The notes beneath the pieces were generated by a model. That model had not been told where the DNA came from. It did no database searches and worked only from the letters and a program-made list of their open reading frames with translations. Position numbers and translations under genes: made by a program. Source: Chryseobacterium lactis (GTDB lineage: Bacteria > Bacteroidota > Bacteroidia > Flavobacteriales > Weeksellaceae). From it: DNA of 64,000 nucleotides. Where the stretch lies: contig NZ_CP033924.1 in assembly GCF_003815875.1 (NCBI RefSeq), positions 4,278,001 through 4,342,000 on the forward strand. Direction: 5' to 3'. Below, piece by piece: positions 46,037-54,937 of this stretch (positions are counted from its first letter, which is position 1; each line of letters opens with the position of its first letter).

Positions 46037-46948
46037 ATGAAAGAAATTGTTCTGATTACCGGAGCCAGCAGTATGATCGCTCAGGAGCTGGCAAAAAAGA
46101 TCGGAAATGACTACAGCCTGAGATTTTTGACCCGAAAAAAAAAACATGACAACGAATATGAATGGGATATCAGAAAGAAAACAGTTGATGAAGCTGCTTT
46201 TGAAAACATTTCCCATATCATACACCTGGCAGGAGCCAATATTTCGGAGAAACGCTGGACGGAAGAAAGAAAAAAAGAATTAATTTCCAGCAGAGTTGAT
46301 TCAGCGGCCTTATTGCGTCATGTATTAACAAAAAACGAGATTAAACTCAAATCATTTATTTCGGCTTCAGGAATCAATTTTTATGGCACTCATACAACAG
46401 AGAAAATCTATACTGAAAATGATCCTCCGGGAAATGATTTTTTAAGCGAAGTCGTGGTTTTATGGGAAAGAGCTGCCGATCATTTTAAAGAACATAATCT
46501 AGCTGAAAGAGTAGTCAAAATCCGTACTGCAGTCGTACTTTCTGAAAAAGAAGGAGCATTGAAGAAGATGATTCCTCCCATTCAATATTATATCGGATCT
46601 CCCTTAGGCAGCGGAAAACAATATATGCCCTGGATTCATATTGATGATATTTGTTCGATCTATGAATTTGCTTTAAAAAAATCCAATATTCACGGTGCTT
46701 ATAATGCAGTTTCTCCTCAATCTGCGACCAATACAGAATTGACATCAGAGATTGCTAAGACACTGAAAAAACCATTATTCATGCCCAATGTTCCTGCTTT
46801 TGCATTAAAACTGATGTTTGGAGAACTGGCAACAGCTATTTTAGAAGGTTCAAGAGCATCGTCACATAAAATTCAGGAAGCAGGTTTTCAATTTAAGTTT
46901 CCTGATCTGAAAGAAGCATTACACGATTTATTACAAAAGGAAAAATAA
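46037..46948 (+). CDS. TIGR01777-family (YfcH/SDR39U1-like) epimerase
   Basis: 303 residues from the ATG at 46037 (the frame opens at 45992 inside the previous gene). A Rossmann N-terminus VLITGASSMIAQELAKKI (GxxxxxA/G) is followed by HLAGANISEKRWTEERK, the family signature, and SASGINFYG. The C-terminal DUF1731 part ends in FPDLKEALHDLL. Atypical short-chain dehydrogenases of this family have no proven substrate in bacteria. It is 25 bp after the zinc-ribbon gene. Confidence 0.9.
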   Translation: MKEIVLITGASSMIAQELAKKIGNDYSLRFLTRKKKHDNEYEWDIRKKTVDEAAFENISHIIHLAGANISEKRWTEERKKELISSRVDSAALLRHVLTKNEIKLKSFISASGINFYGTHTTEKIYTENDPPGNDFLSEVVVLWERAADHFKEHNLAERVVKIRTAVVLSEKEGALKKMIPPIQYYIGSPLGSGKQYMPWIHIDDICSIYEFALKKSNIHGAYNAVSPQSATNTELTSEIAKTLKKPLFMPNVPAFALKLMFGELATAILEGSRASSHKIQEAGFQFKFPDLKEALHDLLQKEK

Positions 46949-46972
46949 TTTACTATACAACTGATATTCTTT

Positions 46973-47554
46973 ATGCAAAATCCCGATATTAAAATTCTAA
47001 ACACAGAAGTGCTGTCAGATAACTGGTATACTTTAAATAAAGTCACTTATACCGTTTCAAAAAAAGACGGCAGTACCGAAACCCAAAGCAGAGAAGCTTA
47101 TGACAGAGGAAATGGAGCTGTGATCCTGCTTTATAATACAAATTCCAATACCGTTATTCTGACAAGACAGTTCAGGCTGCCCACCTATATCAACGGAAAT
47201 AAAACGGGAATGATGATTGAAGCCTGCGCAGGCCTTCTCGACAACGACAATCCTGAAGAATGTATCAAAAGAGAAACAGAAGAAGAAACGGGATATAAAA
47301 TTTCCAAGGTTGAAAAAATCTTCGAAGCCTATATGTCTCCCGGTTCTGTAACGGAGATTCTTTATTTTTTCATCGCTGAATATTCCAATGATATGAAAAT
47401 CACCGACGGTGGCGGACTTGAAGAAGAAGGCGAAAATATAGAAGTCCTGGAATTACCTTTTGAAAAAGCTTTAACAATGGTAGATACAGGAGAAATCAAC
47501 GATGCCAAGACTATTATGTTGCTACAACATTTGAAAATTAAGGGAGTCTTATAG
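46973..47554 (+). CDS. nudK: NudK-like Nudix hydrolase (GDP-mannose pyrophosphatase)
   Basis: 193 residues. The Nudix box reads GLLDNDNPEECIKRETEEET, with the conserved Gly, Glu and REtEEETG core at about residues 83-105. FEAYMSPGSVTE right after it is the signature of the NudK subgroup. NudK hydrolyses GDP-mannose and related sugar nucleotides. It follows the epimerase by 24 bp and may be in the same transcript. Confidence 0.9.
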   Translation: MQNPDIKILNTEVLSDNWYTLNKVTYTVSKKDGSTETQSREAYDRGNGAVILLYNTNSNTVILTRQFRLPTYINGNKTGMMIEACAGLLDNDNPEECIKRETEEETGYKISKVEKIFEAYMSPGSVTEILYFFIAEYSNDMKITDGGGLEEEGENIEVLELPFEKALTMVDTGEINDAKTIMLLQHLKIKGVL

Positions 47555-47609
47555 ATAATTATGCTTCAATTCCTATGCATTTATTTCAAACTTTTAACCC
47601 AATTACAAG

Positions 47610-48068
47610 ATGCTTCAAGATCATATTACCGTAAAAAATCGTCATATATACTTTATTAAAAAGGTATCTACAACTGAAATTGTATATGCTCTACGAGGTG
47701 AAAAAGGGTATGCCACTTCTTGCTCCAACGATCTGCAATACGGTGATGGAGAACCAGTGGAAATTGTTTGCTTCTGGTCTGATAATGCAACTGCAAAATT
47801 ATGTATACAAGAAGAATGGAATCATTACGAAGTTTGCTCTATTCCCCTCGAGGAATTCATGGAAAACTGGTGTATAGGTATGGATAATGATGGCCTTATT
47901 GCAGGTACCAATTTCGACAATAACCTCTTTGGATACGAAGTTGAGCCTCTGGAGCTTTGTCTAGATCTCATAAGGGAGTTGAAGAATCTTGGAAAATCAT
48001 TGCGCCTGAAAAAGTTTGCAGATATACATGAAATGGAAACTCAAATCAGAAAGATTCTTGAGGAATAA
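47610..48068 (+). CDS. DUF2750-domain protein
   Basis: 152 residues. The sequence follows the DUF2750 plan: FIKKVSTTEIVYALRGEKGYA, then FWSDNATAKLCIQEEWNHYEV, IPLEEFMENWCIGM and a final GYEVEPLELCLDL. Proteins of this family occur next to immunity-like or SUKH-like genes, but here no toxin is seen. Function unknown. Confidence 0.8.
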   Translation: MLQDHITVKNRHIYFIKKVSTTEIVYALRGEKGYATSCSNDLQYGDGEPVEIVCFWSDNATAKLCIQEEWNHYEVCSIPLEEFMENWCIGMDNDGLIAGTNFDNNLFGYEVEPLELCLDLIRELKNLGKSLRLKKFADIHEMETQIRKILEE

Positions 48069-48115
48069 CACTTTCATCACTTTAAAAATCTAATTACAAA
48101 AGAATGTAATATGAA

Positions 48116-48814
48116 ATGGTAAAATCACTGGGAACAAAGATTGTTCACGCACTTGCTATTTTTTCTGTCATTATTTTCAGTATCCTGATGCTGAAGGTTG
48201 TTTCACAATATACCAGTTTTGAAAAGAATGTTGCCTTTCTGGCATTTAAGCAACAAGTGGTCAACAATCCTTATTGGCTGACATTTTTTTATATTCATAT
48301 CTTTTCAATAACTCTTTGTCTTCTGGCTGGTTTGACTCAGTTTTCCAATCAATTTTTAATGGAAAACAGAAAGCTGCATAGAATTATTGGTAAAATATAT
48401 GTTTACAACATTCTCATTATCAATGTTCCCGCATGTTTTGTACTTGGATTGTTTTCCAACGGAGGTTTAATTGGCATTACAGGATTCCTGATACAGGATA
48501 TTCTTTGGGCTTATTGTACAATCGCAGCAGTCCTTTTAGTTAAAAAAGGCAATATAGCCGGACATCGGAATTATATGATCCTGAGTTATGCCGTGACAAC
48601 AACAGCTATAACTTTCAGAATCATTAAGAATCTGTTTTATAATGAGCAATATCACGACTATCAGTTATTTTATGGAATCAATGTCTGGCTTGCTCTTTTC
48701 ATCAATGTATTAATCGCGTATCTGGTAGTTAAAAAAAGTCAGAATACTTTATCTTCCCAGGTTAAGATTATAAATAAAAATAGCAAAGACGATAAACAAG
48801 ATCAGAGAAAATGA
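48116..48814 (+). CDS. DUF2306-family membrane protein
   Basis: 232 residues with about seven membrane segments. The conserved pieces of the DUF2306 family are HRIIGKIYVYNILI and GHRNYMILSYAVTTTAI; histidines at both sites could bind a ligand such as heme. The role is unknown. It ends in an overlap of 66 bp with the small convergent gene on the minus strand. Confidence 0.75.
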   Translation: MVKSLGTKIVHALAIFSVIIFSILMLKVVSQYTSFEKNVAFLAFKQQVVNNPYWLTFFYIHIFSITLCLLAGLTQFSNQFLMENRKLHRIIGKIYVYNILIINVPACFVLGLFSNGGLIGITGFLIQDILWAYCTIAAVLLVKKGNIAGHRNYMILSYAVTTTAITFRIIKNLFYNEQYHDYQLFYGINVWLALFINVLIAYLVVKKSQNTLSSQVKIINKNSKDDKQDQRK

Positions 48815-48952
48815 ACCGATAAGAATTAAAAAATTCAGGAGATGTTTGTATTTACTGTTTTGAGTCCATTTTCCGCAAAAACGCATAATCAGATAAGAAA
48901 TTCCGGCAAAAATGACGAAGGTAAAGACGAAGAAAACAATGTCCCAGTTCAT
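48749..48952 (-). CDS. Small two-membrane-segment protein, possible
   Basis: 67 residues starting with a true ATG at 48952. Two hydrophobic segments (5-24 and 38-62) are separated by a basic loop (RFCGKWTQNSKYK), a pattern common in small inner-membrane proteins. It overlaps the 3' end of the DUF2306 gene by 66 bp in opposite orientation. Coding is plausible but not proven; a shadow frame is the alternative. Confidence 0.45.
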   Translation of the reverse strand: MNWDIVFFVFTFVIFAGISYLIMRFCGKWTQNSKYKHLLNFLILIGSFSLILFIVFAIFIYNLNLGR

Positions 48953-49101
48953 ATGATCAATTTGGTTGTGTTATTATTTTGAACTAAAATACAATATTAA
49001 ATGATAAATAAAAATTACTGTCATCAATTTTAAAGGATTGTCTGATGAGGCAAAAGGCTATTTGTGAAAAATATTCATAGCATTTGTTTAAAAAAATTAA
49101 A

Positions 49102-49503
49102 ATGGAAATAAAAAATATAGATCACCTTGTACTTACTGTAGCAGATATTGATAAAACTATTGAGTTTTATACAAATATCATGGGATTAAAAGTTGTTACT
49201 TTTGGAGATAACAGAAAAGCTTTGACTTTTGGAAATCAAAAAATCAATCTGCATCAAAAAGGTCATGAGTTTGAACCGAAGGCAGCATCCCCTACTTGCG
49301 GATCTGCAGATCTTTGTTTTATTGCTCAAAACGATATTCATGAGATTCTGGAAGAATTAAAAGAAAAGAAGGTAAATATCATTGAAGGTATTGTAGAGAG
49401 AACCGGAGCTTTGGGCAAAATACAATCTATTTATTTTCGAGACCCGGACCAAAACCTTATCGAAGTTAGCAACTATACAGACATAAATTTCAGATCCGTT
49501 TAA
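49102..49503 (+). CDS. VOC-family (glyoxalase-like) protein
   Basis: 133 residues from the ATG at 49102, where the VOC domain begins (IKNIDHLVLTVADIDKTIEFY). Two beta-alpha-beta-beta-beta repeats are visible, the second ending in IQSIYFRDPDQNLIEVSNY with the metal-binding Glu; the first His is in DHLV. Such proteins include fosfomycin-resistance-like and dioxygenase-like enzymes; the present one is closest to the simple virulence/fosfomycin-type group. No neighbour shares its role. Confidence 0.87.
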   Translation: MEIKNIDHLVLTVADIDKTIEFYTNIMGLKVVTFGDNRKALTFGNQKINLHQKGHEFEPKAASPTCGSADLCFIAQNDIHEILEELKEKKVNIIEGIVERTGALGKIQSIYFRDPDQNLIEVSNYTDINFRSV

Positions 49504-49715
49504 GTATTGTGTCATCGTAAATATGAAGTTCAATAGATAGTGCTAATCCTCCTTTAACATTATGATGTCCACAATTGTAAAGGAAAATTTTCTTACAATT
49601 CGTTGATTATTAAAAAAAATATCAACATAAAAAAGACATTAACTTTAATAAAAACTTCAAGCAATACAATATTCATTTATTTAATTAATATTTCACCACA
49701 AAGTTACTTATTTTC

Positions 49716-49746
49716 TTTGTCAGTTATTTTGAGTATAGTATATTTG
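49716..49746 (+). promoter_or_regulatory. Promoter of the ACP-ketosynthase cluster (TTTG-N19-TATATTTG)
   Basis: The -33 TTTG at 49716-49719 and the -7 TATATTTG at 49739-49746 have the ideal 19-bp spacing for the primary sigma factor of Bacteroidota. It is the best promoter seen in the window. Transcription would begin near 49752, leaving a leader of about 300 nt before the ACP start codon. Confidence 0.75.
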
Positions 49747-50056
49747 AAAAACAAAACAAACAAATGAATACGCATGAAAAAAAACACCTACTTCCTATCT
49801 GATTCCAGGTAGTATCCTCTTTAGATTTAAATAGTAATTATAACAGTTTTTACTGTAAAGATCTCTTATTATTTCATCAGGAAAATAGATGATATTTATA
49901 CGTGATGAATAAGGATTTGCCTTATCAAATTTCAACAAGCACAGGTTGGGATTAAATTAAAAATAAATAACTGTTAAAACAATTAATGAAAGCCACTAGC
50001 CTAATTATTTACGTTCTATCAATAACTATCATTTAACAATAAACATCAAAAAAATT
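49747..50056 (+). other. Long 5' leader of the biosynthetic cluster
   Basis: About 300 nt with no gene of normal size. It contains two very short frames, 49764-49802 (12 codons, MNTHEKKHLLPI) and 49986-50036 (16 codons, hydrophobic), and no hairpin I would call a terminator. It could be a post-transcriptional control region. The region 49504-49715 before the promoter is A/T-rich and shows nothing else. Confidence 0.4.
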
Positions 50057-50305
50057 ATGGAAAATCAAAAAAAATTATTCGAAAAAGTGTACGAAATCTT
50101 AGGAGACATTACAGAATACGATCCAAAAGAAATTCAGCCTGACACTAACCTTTTACATGACATGGGAATGACTTCGCTCATGGGGCTTGAAGTTCTTGTT
50201 GAGCTCGAAAGAAATTTTGAGGTGACGCTTGACGAGGAACTGTTGGCAAATATGAGAACTCCAAAAGACATCGTTAAAGTATTGGAAGAGGAATTGGCTA
50301 TTTAA
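50057..50305 (+). CDS. Acyl carrier protein of the biosynthetic cluster
   Basis: 82 residues, one ACP domain. The phosphopantetheine attachment residue is Ser40 in HDMGMTSLMGLEVLVELE, where TSL replaces the usual DSL. The acidic helix II (LVELERNFEVTLDEEL) is present. It would carry the growing chain of a dedicated pathway; the primary-metabolism AcpP would be encoded elsewhere. It is the first gene after the promoter at 49716-49746, followed 66 bp later by the FAD oxidoreductase. Confidence 0.92.
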   Translation: MENQKKLFEKVYEILGDITEYDPKEIQPDTNLLHDMGMTSLMGLEVLVELERNFEVTLDEELLANMRTPKDIVKVLEEELAI

Positions 50306-50371
50306 ACCAAGACTTTTTAAGTAAAACTCATCAATAAAATTGATCAACTAGGGAATTGTAAATAAAAAAAT

Positions 50372-51859
50372 ATGATTGATAATCTTGAGGTCGATGATAT
50401 GGTCATTGGAGCAGGCTTATGTGGTCTGATGTATGGTTTGACCGCAGTTACAGAAGGCCGTTCAGTAGTAATCAGTGAAGCACACCACAAAGTAGGCGGT
50501 TATGCTACCAATTTTTATAGAAATAAAAGGAAGTTTGTTTTCGATTGCAGCCAGCATAAAGTAAGCGGTCTCAGAGAAAATGTAGGAAATCTTTGGAATA
50601 CTTTAAAACGTTTGGAACTTCATTCATTACTGGAAGAATTTCATCTTCATGACGAAATTGGAACAGTAGTTTATAAAGATCAGTGGATTAAAATCCCCTC
50701 AGAACCAGATGAAATCAAAGAAACGCTGATCATTCATTTTCCGGATGAAATACAAGGAATAGAACAGCTATTCAAAGATATTGAATCTCATGGTTACCAG
50801 CATTATATGTTTTTTAGAAGACTGATGAACGAATATACCATCAATAAAGAGATTTTAAGAGAAAGCAGGAATCTTTCAAAAATAACCGCGAGAGACTACT
50901 TTGAAACTATTTTTAAAGGTAAAAACATCATTGAAGTACTGAGTCCCATTGCGATCTATTCGGGATCTATCTCTAATGAAGTGAATGCCTTTTACTTTCT
51001 TCATTGTCTATATGCCATGTTTTATGGAGGACAAGCCTATGTAAAGGGAACCGGACAACATCTTTCCGATGTATTGCTTAAAGAATTTGTCGATCGTGGT
51101 GGCATTATATTAAAGAAGAATCAGGTTCACGAAATGGAAGATTGCAGGGATTATATGTTGGTAAAAACCCGAAAAAATGTAATCAAAGCTCAGCAAGTTA
51201 TTGCAACGTGCCCACCGGAAGATGTACTGAAAATGCTCAGGAAAGAGGACTATATAGAAGACTTCCAAAACGTTATCAACAATTTTGAAGTCGGATGGGG
51301 ACACTTTTGCGTCTATCTTGTGATTTCCGTGCCTCCCGAAGAAATTGACATATTTTCTCCTGAATACCTTTTGGTCTCAGATTCCGGGGATGATTTTACC
51401 AGAGAAGATTTTGAAAATGACCGGTATTATGACCTTTTTACATTGAGTGTGAGTAATTATCATCGATTTGATCCTGCCGGAGGATATGTTCTCCAACTTG
51501 TTATGCTCGATCACGGAGACCGCTGGTTTCATCTTTTAGAAGAAGAATATTTAACGCGGAAACAAAAAATTCAGGATAAGTTTATTAAAAGAGCCTTTAA
51601 AACATTTCCAAAACTGGAGGGGAAAATAATTTATTCAGAATCATCAACTCCAAAAACCAATTACAAATTTACCCTTGCTACCAAAGGTTCTGCTTTTGCC
51701 TATAAAATGCTGCCAAAAACCAATTTAAGCCTGCTTAATAACTTCCCGAATGACAAAATAAAACTGGTAAGCACCTGGGCTGGAGGTCCCGGTTATGAAA
51801 CCGCAATGTGCTTCGGATTTACACAGGGTAAATTATTGAGTAAAACCACAAAAGTATGA
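50372..51859 (+). CDS. CrtI/CrtISO-like FAD-dependent oxidoreductase
   Basis: 495 residues. The dinucleotide-binding loop is VIGAGLCGLMYGL (residues 11-23), followed by the Glu-rich second strand and GGYATNFYR typical of phytoene desaturase-like amine-oxidase fold proteins. The C-terminal end has the FAD-contacting TWAGGPGYETAMCFGFTQG. Such enzymes desaturate or isomerise polyenes. The gene overlaps the diiron oxygenase start by 4 bp (ATGA), so both are translationally coupled. Confidence 0.88.
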   Translation: MIDNLEVDDMVIGAGLCGLMYGLTAVTEGRSVVISEAHHKVGGYATNFYRNKRKFVFDCSQHKVSGLRENVGNLWNTLKRLELHSLLEEFHLHDEIGTVVYKDQWIKIPSEPDEIKETLIIHFPDEIQGIEQLFKDIESHGYQHYMFFRRLMNEYTINKEILRESRNLSKITARDYFETIFKGKNIIEVLSPIAIYSGSISNEVNAFYFLHCLYAMFYGGQAYVKGTGQHLSDVLLKEFVDRGGIILKKNQVHEMEDCRDYMLVKTRKNVIKAQQVIATCPPEDVLKMLRKEDYIEDFQNVINNFEVGWGHFCVYLVISVPPEEIDIFSPEYLLVSDSGDDFTREDFENDRYYDLFTLSVSNYHRFDPAGGYVLQLVMLDHGDRWFHLLEEEYLTRKQKIQDKFIKRAFKTFPKLEGKIIYSESSTPKTNYKFTLATKGSAFAYKMLPKTNLSLLNNFPNDKIKLVSTWAGGPGYETAMCFGFTQGKLLSKTTKV

Positions 51860-52872
51860 ATCCATTAAAGAAAAAAACATTAAGTCCTCAATTTTCAGAT
51901 CTGCTTGATAAGCTTAATAAAGCTTCTGAAAAAAAGCAAATGAGCCTGCTTTTAGATCATCCCTGGGATGAACCCATCGACAATGTATGGCTGAAAAAAA
52001 GAGAAAACATTGCCATTTACGGAACTCCTTACTACGATCTTGCATCGGAGGAAGAAAGAAGACTCCTGTCTGTTTATGAAACCGGATCCTGGTGGTATAC
52101 CTTTATTATATTTGAAAATCTGGTTTCCGAATATTATATGAAAATCGTTAATCATGGTTCTCTGAAAAGATTTCCGGAAGTGGTAAAGTATATACATCAT
52201 TTCTGCAAAGAGGAAATTGTGCATGCGATGGTCTTTCGAAAAGCCATGAATTATTTTAATATTAGTCCCTTCCCTATGCCTTTAAATTTAAAGGAGATAT
52301 ACAGCCATAATGCTTCCATGTCTGAATTTCCGCTTAAAGCAATTTACCTTACCATCTTAATAGAATGGCTTGCAGAAAACAATGCAATGGAGGATTGTAA
52401 TAGCAAAGAAATTTCGAAGCTTTCCAGGGCTGTAGCTGTAGAACACCACAAGGAAGAAGCCAGGCATATTGAATGGGGGAAAAATATGATCCGTGAGTTC
52501 ATCGATGTCGTTCCCGGATTTTTGAACGAAGCACGGGAAATAACGGCTCCTATGCTCCGAAGTATGCTCGACATGTCCGTTTCCAGTATCATGGTATATT
52601 CCCGGGTAGGATTTAAAGATAAAGCCTTTAAAAATTATAAAGACCTCATCCCTGCTGTCCTTAACTCAGAAAACAGAAAAAGAATTAATTCTAAAATAAT
52701 GGCTCCTATGATGAGATATTTTATAGAAATAGGAATCTGTGATCATGAAAACAGACAGATTTGGAAGGAAAACGGTTTTGAAAAAGATGCCGAAGATGCG
52801 CAGGATTATTTCAAAAAGAAATCAGCAACAGAAACTGATATAGACAACGTCATGAATAAAAACTATGATTAA
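51856..52872 (+). CDS. AurF-like diiron oxygenase
   Basis: 338 residues, a ferritin-like four-helix bundle of the AurF (p-aminobenzoate N-oxygenase) type. The likely iron ligands are visible: Glu87, Glu120 and His123 in KEEIVHAMVF, Glu170 or Glu174, Glu196/His197 and Glu200/Glu201 with His204 in EHHKEEARHIEW. Relatives oxidise an amino group to nitro or hydroxylate aromatic or aliphatic substrates on carrier proteins. It is coupled to the upstream FAD enzyme and precedes fabG. Confidence 0.87.
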   Translation: MNPLKKKTLSPQFSDLLDKLNKASEKKQMSLLLDHPWDEPIDNVWLKKRENIAIYGTPYYDLASEEERRLLSVYETGSWWYTFIIFENLVSEYYMKIVNHGSLKRFPEVVKYIHHFCKEEIVHAMVFRKAMNYFNISPFPMPLNLKEIYSHNASMSEFPLKAIYLTILIEWLAENNAMEDCNSKEISKLSRAVAVEHHKEEARHIEWGKNMIREFIDVVPGFLNEAREITAPMLRSMLDMSVSSIMVYSRVGFKDKAFKNYKDLIPAVLNSENRKRINSKIMAPMMRYFIEIGICDHENRQIWKENGFEKDAEDAQDYFKKKSATETDIDNVMNKNYD

Positions 52873-52917
52873 TCCGTCTGTCTCAACACATTTTAATCTT
52901 AAAATAACACATTCTAT

Positions 52918-53673
52918 ATGCGTATCAATTTAGAAGGCAAGCACTTCCTGGTTACCGGTGGAGGGCGGGGAATCGGAAAAGCTATTGTCAAAAATCTTCT
53001 TTCTTCAAGCGCTTCCGTCTCGTTCACTTATCATCAGGGAAAAGAAACAGCAGAAAAATTTTTGCATGATCTTTTAGAAGAATTTCCCGGTAAAGCAGCG
53101 TTGTACCAAGCAGACATTCAAAATGAGGAGCAATCAAAATCCTTAATTAAGATGATTGAAAAGTCTTCACTAGGGCCACTTTATGGACTGATTAATAATG
53201 CCGGAATTACCGCTGATTCCCCATTTTTCAGCATGTCCCATGAGATGTGGAAAGAGGTAATCAACACCAATTTAAACGGAACTTATTTTCTCTCCAAAGC
53301 AGTTATAAAATCATTGATCCGAAAGAAGAATTCAAAAATCATCAATATTTCCTCTGTTTCCGGAATACGTGGTGCCATAGGACAGGCTAATTATGGAGCA
53401 TCGAAAGCGGCTATCATTTCACTTACCAAAACACTGGCCTTAGAATTTGCCAGATTCAACCTGCAGGTGAATGCTGTAGCGCCTGGATTTATCGATACAG
53501 AAATGGTGGCTAAAATGGATGATCACGAGAAGAAAAAAATAGACCAGATGATTCCCATGAAAAGAATGGGTACATCTGATGAGGTGGCTGATCTGGTCGT
53601 TTTTCTCTGTTCCGAAAAAAGCAACTATATCACGGGACAAACTTTTGTCATTGACGGAGGATTAACATTATAA
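52918..53673 (+). CDS. FabG-like 3-oxoacyl-ACP reductase
   Basis: 251 residues, a classical short-chain dehydrogenase. The coenzyme motif is [13 protein letters not shown]; the NAG motif ([12 protein letters not shown]) and the catalytic Ser and YxxxK ([19 protein letters not shown]) follow. The final segment [12 protein letters not shown] is as in FabG. It reduces beta-keto groups with NADPH. The gene is 45 bp after the diiron oxygenase and 19 bp before the ketosynthase. Confidence 0.93.
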   Translation: MRINLEGKHFLVTGGGRGIGKAIVKNLLSSSASVSFTYHQGKETAEKFLHDLLEEFPGKAALYQADIQNEEQSKSLIKMIEKSSLGPLYGLINNAGITADSPFFSMSHEMWKEVINTNLNGTYFLSKAVIKSLIRKKNSKIINISSVSGIRGAIGQANYGASKAAIISLTKTLALEFARFNLQVNAVAPGFIDTEMVAKMDDHEKKKIDQMIPMKRMGTSDEVADLVVFLCSEKSNYITGQTFVIDGGLTL

Positions 53674-53692
53674 AATCAAACACAAAACAAAT

Positions 53693-54937
53693 ATGAAAAG
53701 AGTTGTCATTACAGGAGTCGGGATTGTAAGCCCGCTAGCCTGTGAAAAAGATGCTTTCTGGCAAAAAATACTTCGTGGGGAAACCGGTGTTGGTGACCTT
53801 ACCAAGCTGGATCCTTCCCGTTTTAAAGGGATCACAAAGGCCGCAGAAGTGGATTTGGAAAAAGAATACAAAAATCGGGAAGTGATCAATCATTTCCAGC
53901 CTTACGGAAAAGCCGTCACCTATGCAGCCGCTGCTGTAGATATGGGATTGAAAGATGCAGGTCTTGAAATCTCTCAGAAAAATAATTACGGAATTATTCT
54001 GGGAACCACCAATGGCAATCAGGATATTGTAGAACGTATAGCAGATGAATGGAATCTGGATATGGATCACGAAGATCTTAATCAGGCAGCCATACAAACA
54101 CTTAGGTATTTCAGACCGGTAGAACTCAGCGCCGGAATTGCCAGATATTTTAACCTTAAAGGAACGAATATGGTGATTCCCACCGCATGTGCAGCGGGAA
54201 ATTATGCTATCGGAACCGCCTACTCTATGATTCAGGAAGGACGCTCTTCAGTGATTATTGCCGGCGGAGCAGATCCTTTTACCAGATCTTGTTATACAGT
54301 ATTTTACAGATTGGGAGCCATGGCAAAAGATCATTGTAAACCTTTTGACCAAAACAGGACGGGAATGATTGTTGGTGAAGGAGCGGCAGTTCTTGTTCTT
54401 GAAGAACTGGAACATGCTTTAACCCGCGGAGCAAGAATTTATGGGGAAATTACAGGTTACGGACTTGCCTGTGACGCCTATGATCCCACAGCACCGGATC
54501 CGGAAGGCTCGGGAGCAACCTTATCGATGACCAATGCTCTTACATCAGGCAATATTGATGCTAAAAACATCACCTATGTAAGTGCTCATGGAACAGGAAC
54601 CAAAGCCAATGATGCCCACGAAGTTAAAGCTATGAATAATGTTTTCGGTGACGACATCAGCAATTTGTACGTAAATGGTATCAAATCAATGCTGGGACAT
54701 TGTATGGGAGCTGCCAGTGCTCTTGAAGCCGTTACAGCTGTATTATCACTCTATCATCAGCAAATACCCCGAAACACAAACACCGAAAAAATTGACGAAT
54801 CTTTTAACACCCACTTTCAAATACAACCGCCTTTAGAATACCGTGTAGAACATGTTCTCAGTAATTCTTTTGCCTTTGGCGGCAATATTTGCAGTGTAAT
54901 ATTCAGTACATATGATACCAGCACATCCCAACAATGA
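53693..54937 (+). CDS. Ketosynthase, KAS II/FabF type with complete active site
   Basis: 414 residues, normal KAS length. The nucleophile is Cys166 in IPTACAAGNYAIG, and the two catalytic His are His299 in SAHGTGTKANDAHE and His336 in KSMLGHCMGA. GEGAAVLVLEELEHA is also present. It condenses acyl units with malonyl-ACP. Its 3' end overlaps the next gene by 26 bp, strong evidence for coordinated expression of the pair as KS/partner. Confidence 0.95.
   Translation: MKRVVITGVGIVSPLACEKDAFWQKILRGETGVGDLTKLDPSRFKGITKAAEVDLEKEYKNREVINHFQPYGKAVTYAAAAVDMGLKDAGLEISQKNNYGIILGTTNGNQDIVERIADEWNLDMDHEDLNQAAIQTLRYFRPVELSAGIARYFNLKGTNMVIPTACAAGNYAIGTAYSMIQEGRSSVIIAGGADPFTRSCYTVFYRLGAMAKDHCKPFDQNRTGMIVGEGAAVLVLEELEHALTRGARIYGEITGYGLACDAYDPTAPDPEGSGATLSMTNALTSGNIDAKNITYVSAHGTGTKANDAHEVKAMNNVFGDDISNLYVNGIKSMLGHCMGAASALEAVTAVLSLYHQQIPRNTNTEKIDESFNTHFQIQPPLEYRVEHVLSNSFAFGGNICSVIFSTYDTSTSQQ

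Noticed and set aside
49504..49715. Gene in the A/T-rich stretch before the biosynthetic cluster
   Set aside because: All frames are short and broken by stops; no coding character.
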